From Istiophorus platypterus (taxonomy: Eukaryota; Chordata; Actinopteri; Istiophoriformes; Istiophoridae), in the NCBI GenBank assembly GCA_016859345.1, contig CM029123.1, positions 2,207,501-2,271,500 on the forward strand: 64,000 bases of DNA, read 5' to 3'. The position numbers and the translations under genes were made by a program. Under the pieces are notes generated by a model. That model was not told the origin of the DNA and ran no database searches. It saw only the letters and a list, made by a program, of their open reading frames with translations. How positions within the stretch are numbered: position 1 is the first letter of the stretch; the number at the start of each line of letters is the position of its first letter. Shown here in pieces: positions 57,076-64,000 of the stretch.

Positions 57076-59640
57076 TGTCATGGTTCAGTGATTTCTGATT
57101 GCAAAAGAAGAAAAACACCAAAGCAGTAAGGTACATTGAAAGTAATTTAATTTAAGAAACAAGAGGCTAAAGAAACATGGGCAGAAACAGGCAGACGCAA
57201 AACTGGGAAGAAACTCTGGAAATAAACAGGAACAAAGCAGGAACATAAACAGGTGATCCAGCAGTAAAAAAGAGAGTGGATTTATTATATATTTAGGAGA
57301 CCTGATGAGGAAAAATGGGAACACGTGTTAATGTGATGAAGCAGCTCTAGTGATACGGAATGATGAACAGGTTCCCAGGTGGGTGCAGAGAGTCAGGTGA
57401 CTGGGACATGAGGGAAAAACCTGGGACACCTGATGGTTGGGTAGTAACATGGCAGGAGACAGGGAGAGTGGCCTAAATGAACAGGACGAGGCGAGGAGTG
57501 ATGACACCTATAGAACAGAGTGCTTGAGGATTAATAATGAGAACCACTTGACAGACTGAAAGGTATTCCACTTCCTTCTTTCCCTTGTTTTGCACTTCCA
57601 GATCAGGTAATTTCTGAAAAGTTGTACCAGAGATGATCTGCAAGGATTTTATTCTGTCCCCATCTTTGTTTTCCAAGTGCCCATCATTAGGATATTAGGC
57701 ATGATTGGATCTGGATCTGCTAGACCAGATGACACACATCCCAGTGGCTTCAAACTAAACAACCCTTCCAACTCAATTAGGACTGTGCATAAAATTTCTT
57801 CCATGACTCCTTGGTCATCCAGAACTACTCACAGAGAAACTTTCGTAGCCTTTACCCCTCTTTCCCACATTGCCACAAAGTGCAGTGAATTAGGCAGGTT
57901 GAAAAGAAAAGCAATCTGCTGCTCTGCCAGCTTTCTTTGAAGAGTCATCCATTGTCTCAAATGCCTCATGTAACTACACATCCATGGAAGTTTGCACCTC
58001 AGCAGCGCAAGTGGTTTCCAACATCATAAGATGAAACATCAGAGGGACATGAGAAATGTGTCAGTATCCATGCCTTCCAAAAGATCCCAATGAAAACACT
58101 GTGTGATGAAACAAATTTATATAATGTCCCTGTGCCTCTCATAGCAGCATCCAAATCAAATAGTATTGGTCCTGAAGCAGTCTACTGAGTAGAATGGTGG
58201 CTTATAAAGTCAGAGATGGGCTGCAGGTAAGTCTGACATCTTGGGATCTTTGGGATTGGCTTGCCACATGTGACACTGAAGGCAACTGAACTAGTGCCTA
58301 CAGAGAGCCTCCTTTCCCGTGAGGATCAACTAGGTGCATTCCAGCTCAGAAAGCACACACTCCAGGCTGGGAAAACGTTATTGTCAATTTCCTTCATGAG
58401 TAGCTTTTTATCAATAGTGTGGGGGTCCAGGACAGGAGTGAATCATCTCAGGTTCAAGACTTATAGCCTTGCAGAGCCTCCCTCCCACTCTGATAAGCCC
58501 CATGGCATTCTCGTAGATAGGTGAAAGGCAGGACAGATGACTGGAGGCATTTGTAGATTTGTCTGAATTCAGTGCATTAATTCAGTGCATTAATCTCAGT
58601 ATAGGCCCTCGTAAGTGGGTGCATCTTGGCATCCTAATAATTCCCCTACAAGGCATTAGCCACCCCATGAAAGAACTGATGGGCTGCTTGCAGCAGGTCA
58701 TTCCACAAGGGGAACTGACTTGGATCAGGGAGCTGTGGACTTTGACACAAACTTACTTTGCCACAGAAAGCGGTTTTACTGTTTCTGGTACAATGACATT
58801 CCCTCCAAACTAGATTTTACTGGCCTTTCCTCTTCTTTCTGCAGCAGGAGGTGTGGTCCCTTTATCAACTGGTAAGTCTGCAATATATCCATCAGAGTCT
58901 ACCCTCTAGAAATGTTGTCCTCCAGATTGCTTGCAGTGTTCGAAAATCTCCCTTTAGTTAAACCAGTAAGTTCCTGGATTTTAGCAATCTGGGTCCTAAC
59001 AAATACTTTGTAATTGTAGTACTCAGACTTGAACCAGTACAGGACAGTTGTTCTGTCAGTTCACAGTGTGACAGATCCAACTGTCTAAGTCACTTGTTCA
59101 ACAGAACTTTGGTCAGCTGATAAAAGTTGTATGGACAGGCCCTTATCAATAGGCCATAAATATGCAACTTCCTCTGTAAGGTCACTCTGATGCATTACAA
59201 AATACATGGAGGTCCATGGTCACTGCAGCAGAGTCAGCACATGATGGGTCATAGCACTCAGGAATCTCCACTTGGTTCAGGAGATTTCAGAAACCAAGTG
59301 CTGGCACATAAACACAAGGCATGTAGGGGCAAAAGCAGTACTCTTATAAATGAACAAACCAGGCTTACAAGCAGATGGGTAGATTACCAGGCCAGCAGAA
59401 ACAGTAATGGATAATCCAGTAACAAGGAAACAGAAACACAGAAACACCAGGAACATTAGAAACATGTACAGATGAAGTGACAAAGTAGTGAGAGGAACAA
59501 TGAGACTAAATATTTAAGAGAGGCAAGGGTAACTGGGAACTGGTGAAACTAACTAGGGTGGGGCATGCAATCACAAAGGCAGAAAAAGCACTTGGGCAGG
59601 AAGCAAAACAACCAACAAACACTAAAGGTAATACATTTTT
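57076..59640. mobile_element. degenerate retroelement-like region
   Basis: 57076-57460 (starts tgtcatggttcag, purine-rich, ends near gtaacatgg) and 59270-59640 (aacaaggaaacagaaacaca, and so on) look like LTR-type text of fish retroelements. Between them, 57540-59260 has higher GC than intron and scattered short open frames on both strands (for example 58261-58524 and 58559-58813 plus), but no catalytic motif I can name. Orientation and class unresolved. Confidence 0.35.
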
Positions 59641-59661
59641 CAAAGTAAGAGTCTAAATCTT

Positions 59662-59910
59662 ATATGAACTGGATTTATATAGTGCCTCTAGTTTTATAAA
59701 CCACTCAAAGTGCTTTCTATACATACTGTGCTTATATGTGCTTATTTATTCACAGTCAAACACCACTGATACCCAGGGGGCAATTTTGGGCTCATTATCT
59801 TGCCCAAGGACACTTCAACAATTTGATTGGAGGAGCCGGGGCTTTAATCACCAACCTTCTAGGCGATGGATGGACCGCTCCATCTTTTGTGCCACAACTG
59901 CCCAATGAAG
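59662..59910 (-). mobile_element. tRNA-derived SINE, minus strand
   Basis: Mirror of the SINE: gaactggatttatatagtgc, ccactcaaagtgctttctat, cttgcccaaggacacttcaa, ggaggagccgggg and a degraded B box. Same family as the other three copies. Confidence 0.8.
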
Positions 59911-60087
59911 TCACACAAGGGGCACTGAAATTGTAGATCGTAACATTCACAGGTTGAAAGGGCACCATTAGTGTCTGTACCACTTTTCTGCACAGCTGGC
60001 TGCAGCACAATGCTACAGTCTAAACCCTCATCCAGGACAGCTTATGATTTCATAGATTGTTTCCCATTATGGAGAATGACCATTACA

Positions 60088-60570
60088 TCATCTTACTTGG
60101 ACAACTAGAATGATCCATATACAGTTTCTAAGGTGAAACTCCACCATGACCATGATAATGCTCTGATTGTGCTGCTCCATAACACTGTGTAGAACAGTCA
60201 GATGCCGTTCTTTGCAGAAGTTGCAAGGTTTTCTAATGTCCCGAGAATCCTGTACGTGACCACACACCACCTGTTTGTGCTCCTGGAATCACTTCACTTT
60301 CTGATCATTGGAGAAGGCTTTGAACTGGGTGCAAGTACTGAGGAAGTGTTCCTTGTGTTATGATGTGGGCAATAAGGCCTGACATTATTGTCCTTCTTAG
60401 GACAATGAGATCTGCTCTTGGTATTGGGATAGATTGTTGTGGCTCTTTCTTTGAAGTAGGTGGTTGTATGCTGCTACATCTTTCTAGATGAGTGTATCTA
60501 GAAAGATGTAGCAGTATTTGATACAGATCAGCAGCTTGACTGGCTATCTTTTTGGCCTTTGACTTCATAT
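60088..60570 (-). mobile_element. BEL/Pao-like gag remnant
   Basis: Minus strand 60270-60088 starts MVCGHVQDSRDIRKPCNFCK then ERHLTVLHSVM. C-x2-C-x3-H-x4-H resembles the short knuckle (C..C...H..LLH) at the end of BEL/Pao gag proteins. 60568-60305 is another open frame (KIASQAADLYQILLHLSRYT) that may belong to it. No protease or reverse transcriptase seen next to it. Assignment is tentative. Confidence 0.4.
60471..60514. repeat. perfect 19-bp hairpin
   Basis: Arms 60471-60489 and 60496-60514 are exact complements with a 6-nt loop (gagtgt). GC content is moderate (ctgctacatctttctagat). Confidence 0.95.
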
Positions 60571-60849
60571 GTAGTTAACAGCTTTTACTGATGGTGGAAT
60601 GGGTAGTGCTACCAGTGGTCTGCAATAAACAGAAATTACAGACAAAGACCCAAGTTACGGGATTTAATAAGATACCATACTTCTTCAGATATTGCCCAGT
60701 GCTTTTATTTACCTCAACTGCAAAAAGCAACAGGCCTTTATTTGAAGCAAGCTTGCAGTAGAGGCAGGCCTTTATTTCTATTTCTCTCTGCGTGATAAGT
60801 AGAACTTGTCATATATTAGTAAGAAGCCTAGCTCTGATCCAATCCCACA

Positions 60850-61680
60850 AATATAATTCAAGAGGATTTAGTACAAGGTGCAAATCGCTGGTGATAATTA
60901 AAACAGAAAGGCCAGATCAGACTTTCTTGGGAAACATCTAAAAAAGCCTGACCAGCTCTGGAATAAGATTCTTTGGACAGATGAACCCAAGATTGTACTA
61001 GAATGATGGGAAGAGAAGAGAATGGAGAAGGTAAAGAATGGCAGCAGGATGGATTTTAAAGTGTATAGGGCTCCACTATCTGCTCAGATTCAGCCAAATG
61101 CTGCAAAATTGATAAGATGGTGCCTCACAGTACACATGGATAATGATCCAAAACATACTGCAAAAGCAACTGAAGCTTCTGAAGGCAACAAAATTGGAAT
61201 ATTCTTCATTGGCCCAACCAGTCATCAGACCTCAATCCAACTGAGCAAGCTTTTCACCTACTGAAGACAAAATTTCTGTAAAAGAAAGACCCAAGAACAA
61301 GCAGCAACTGAACGTGGCCTCAGTAAAAGGATGGCGAAGCATCTCAGGAGAGGAAACTCACCAATAGGTTAATTTCCATGGGTTACTTCAGGCAGTCATT
61401 GAATGCAAAGTATTTTCATCCAAGTATTGAAAATAATCCTTCTATGTTGGTTTGTCCAATTACTTCTGAACCCCTGAAAATAAGGGACTATATATAAAAA
61501 TGGCTGTAATTCCAAAATGCTTAATGTAAAATGTTTGTGAAACCCCTTCAATTAAAGCTAAAAGTCTACACTTCATTCACATCGTGATTTGTTTGCTTCA
61601 GATCTGCTGTGGCTATGTAAAGAGGCAATATTGCAAAAGTTCTGTTGCTGTCCAGATATTTATGAACCTAACTGTAACTA
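60850..61680 (+). mobile_element. Tc1-like transposon, 5'-deleted, inactive
   Basis: Same family as 43855-45510. It has LWTDEPKI-like text near 60970, SAQIQPNAAKLIRWCLTVHM near 61080 and DNDPKHTAKATEASEGNK near 61140. The DNDPKH motif is intact here, unlike in the larger copy. The P(T)SHQT.IQLS.L block at about 61215-61255 is degraded. Right end aatatttatgaacctaactg (near 61660-61680) is the inverted repeat of the left end seen at 29868. Confidence 0.8.
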
Positions 61681-61929
61681 TTCAGCAAAAGAAGGAGTTG
61701 GTAGCCTGCTTATATCTCAATAATGTGTGGTCTTCTTTGACCTTTGAGTTTGTTCTTACTTTTGTGTGTTCGGTGACTAAGCATCAACGAGAGGAAGACT
61801 GAGCTTCAAATGCAAAGGTTTGAAGAGATGCAGAAAAAGGCCAAACCTGGATAGAAGGAAGATATGGTCTTGACAAAGCTTTGTTCTATACAGTGGACTT
61901 CTTGAGTTTAGAGAGAAAGACATACAGAG

Positions 61930-61931
<2 letters not shown>

Positions 61932-61981
<50 letters not shown>
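61932..61981. repeat. (TG)n microsatellite
   Basis: About 25 perfect units. Confidence 0.98.
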
Positions 61982-61982
<1 letters not shown>

Positions 61983-62282
61983 GGTAAGATGACTGGAAGA
62001 GCTGTCCAACAGCCTAAGAATTCAACAGCAAAATAAAGATTTTGCAACAAGAGTCAGCATAGAAGAAGAAAAACAGAGGGACTACTTGTAGTAAATGTAT
62101 TCAGTATCGTCCAGTTGCATGATGCTTCCAAAAGTGCTGTTGTCTGTATGTGTCTGTCTTTTTAACTTTGTGTCTGCTTGATTCCATCCTTGTGAATGCC
62201 TCTACATGCTTTTGTGTGGGTATAAATATGCAATGTTGAAGATTGTTGTTGTGTAGTGCAGGAGCAAAATTTGGTTATTGCA

Positions 62283-62319
62283 AATAATTCATCATTATCA
62301 AAGATAATGATGAATTATT
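62283..62319. repeat. perfect 17-bp inverted repeat, 3-nt loop
   Basis: Arms 62283-62299 and 62303-62319 (aataattcatcattatc and its complement) with loop aaa. A second AT-rich repetition (aatcttattaatcaaaattaat) follows. Confidence 0.95.
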
Positions 62320-62423
62320 ATTAAAAATTAAATGAATCTTATTAATCAAAATTAATAATAACGGGGCACCACCGGGAAAACCCAGACCAATAACCAAATA
62401 GTGGATGTGGTCTCAAAGGAGTG

Positions 62424-62473
62424 TTCACTTAGAAATGCCAATATTTGGGAAATATTGGTATTTCTAGAGTGAA
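62424..62473. repeat. imperfect 22-bp hairpin
   Basis: agaaatgccaatattt and aaatattggtatttct pair with one mismatch across a ggg loop. Pairing extends outward with one bulge (ttcactta / tagagtgaa). Confidence 0.85.
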
Positions 62474-62519
62474 TCTGCCCTCCACCCAGGGCTGTCACAA
62501 CTAGAGTGAAAGCAGCCTT

Positions 62520-64000
62520 TTTTGTTCAGTGTTTAACAGACGGTGGTATATATGCATAACCCCCCTCTTATTTTGACTTTACAGAGTTTAGTTTTAGTTC
62601 TCAATAATTTTATGTGCTGCACTTATGACTGCACTCACTGTCTGTTCTATGTTGCACTTTGGTCCATGAGGAACATCATTTTGTTTTCCTGTATCTATGG
62701 CATGCATAAGTGTGAAAATGACAGAAAATGGAACTTTGATTAAGAAATGAGCATGGTAAACATGCACAGGCATTATCATGCTTATTCATGCAAACACCAC
62801 AAGTCTCTGTGGGAATATTATAGATACTAGCAGTAGCACAAACTATAAATATTAAATCAGTGCAAAGGTAACAGTTACTTAGGATTACATTATTTTTTGA
62901 ATAATTTTAATATTTTTTAATCGGTATGTTTTTAGTAATATCTGACATGCCTTTATCTACTGTGGAATATGAACAAATGGAGTAATAAACTAGACCTGAA
63001 GTCTGGTATTAATGAAGTCCCAGACCTCCGCGCATTGGTGCCTGGCAGTCGATTGAGGTGATGTAAGTCAGACTCCCAGGCCCACAGGCACGATGCAAGA
63101 CTCAAGTTCAGAGCAGCACAGTGATTGGAAAACATTCTACCAAGTTTGGAATGTTTCTGAAGAGTATTGCAGAAAGCAGGGTGAAAGTAGCCTGACAAAA
63201 ATCCTGGGCTCAGGCTTGTGTGGTCCTGTGGTGATATACCACAAGTTCTGGGGTAAGTGATCTGATACTCATGAGGGTTCTAAGATGCTATGTGTAACAA
63301 TTTATGTTGATTGTATTTCAACCTAAGATGAATTTTAAAAATTTGGTTTTACATATTTTCCCACTTTGTGTGAAAGTGTCACCTACTGGCCAACATTCTC
63401 TAATTTTGCACAGAACCTCAGTATGGCAAGGCAAACTACTGGCCTAAGTTTTGTGCATGATATGCAGCCCTTTCTGTTTGATTGCAACCTATAGGAGGTG
63501 TTTTTTTTTTTTAATTTTTAAAAATTTTTTTTTAACCTTTGTTCATTAGGGTCCATAGATTCTTTGTGCGAACTCTCATGCAGATCAGACTGATGGCCTA
63601 GGGGGAATTTGAAAAAAATTGTTTAACATACTTTCAAATTTTGCAAAAAAATAAATAAATAAAAAAATAAAATAATCTTGGACATGGGCGATGTCACAAG
63701 ATTCAGCTAAATCCAGGCAATAGGTGGATATTAGGTTGTTGAACATGTGTTGTACATTGTGGAAGTTACTAGCAGAAATGTGCTTACCTTGATTATACTA
63801 CCACCCGCTGGTGGATGTGTCATTTTTCTATACCAAATTTCACAAAACAAAAAATACAAACCTTAAGGCCAACTTGTGCTTCTGCATCAAACCTATGGTG
63901 TACATTTGGCGTCACCGTGGACCCTATATGGTGCCTAAACCATGCCTAAGGCGTGCCTGATGTGCTTCTCCTTCTTTGCTGCCGTTGTACAGACCATCTC
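62520..64000. other. right flank, non-coding
   Basis: No exon seen. 63240-64000 resembles the non-coding fish repeat noted at 9600 and 14190 (cacctactggccaac, gagtccatagattct-like text, 'ctgatggcctagggg'). 63500-63535 and 63635-63675 are T- and A-rich runs. Confidence 0.4.

Noticed and set aside
1..64000. CRISPR array, operon or bacterial defence system
   Set aside because: No spaced direct repeats and no bacterial-type genes; all signals are eukaryotic.

Overview
This is animal nuclear DNA, most likely from a ray-finned (teleost, probably percomorph) fish. Short exons with good GT/AG splice sites sit in long AT-rich introns. The introns are full of fish-type repeats: Tc1-like transposons, APE-type LINEs, tRNA-derived SINEs, Ty3/gypsy remnants and long dinucleotide microsatellites. 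There are no bacterial operons, CRISPR arrays or stand-alone RNA genes.

The one host gene I can support runs left to right. It is the 3' part of an MCF2L-like (Dbs/Ost) Rho guanine nucleotide exchange factor. Thirteen exons between 2118 and 39659 join in one open frame of about 400 codons. Exons 2118-2198, 3275-3415, 14024-14116 and 16041-16119 encode the PH domain. Exons from 18799 to 33178 encode a Ser/Arg-rich linker made almost wholly of phase-1/phase-1 exons. Exon 35085-35194 is an acidic Ser/Glu segment, and exon 39550-39659 starts an SH3 domain. The Sec14, spectrin and DH exons must lie left of the window. No convincing exon finishing the SH3 domain was found in the last 24 kb.

Layout. 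1-2.1 kb is intron with an L1-like fragment and a SINE. 3.4-14.0 kb is a 10.6 kb intron holding a possible solo LTR, a decayed L2-type LINE (esterase, endonuclease and reverse transcriptase parts), a second LINE fragment and a decayed Ty3/gypsy element. 14-20.6 kb holds PH and linker exons, one of them squeezed between (TG)n and (CA)n arrays. 20.6-35 kb holds linker exons with Tc1 copies, a young LINE 3' end present twice, a MITE and a SINE. 36-39 kb is a minus-strand LINE. 43.8-46.5 kb is two Tc1-type elements on opposite strands. 50.3-51.9 kb is a DNA transposon with terminal inverted repeats. 53-62 kb holds SINEs, an orphan coding-like fragment on the minus strand, retroelement debris (one part with a BEL/Pao-like zinc knuckle), another Tc1 copy and hairpins.

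No clearly new system was found. The observations most worth a second look are the complementary repeats flanking the last PH exon, direct LINE repeats enclosing two in-frame exons, the modular phase-1 linker, the missing gene end and the minus-strand fragment at 54.3 kb. All family names rest on reading translated motifs against remembered family patterns; no search was run.
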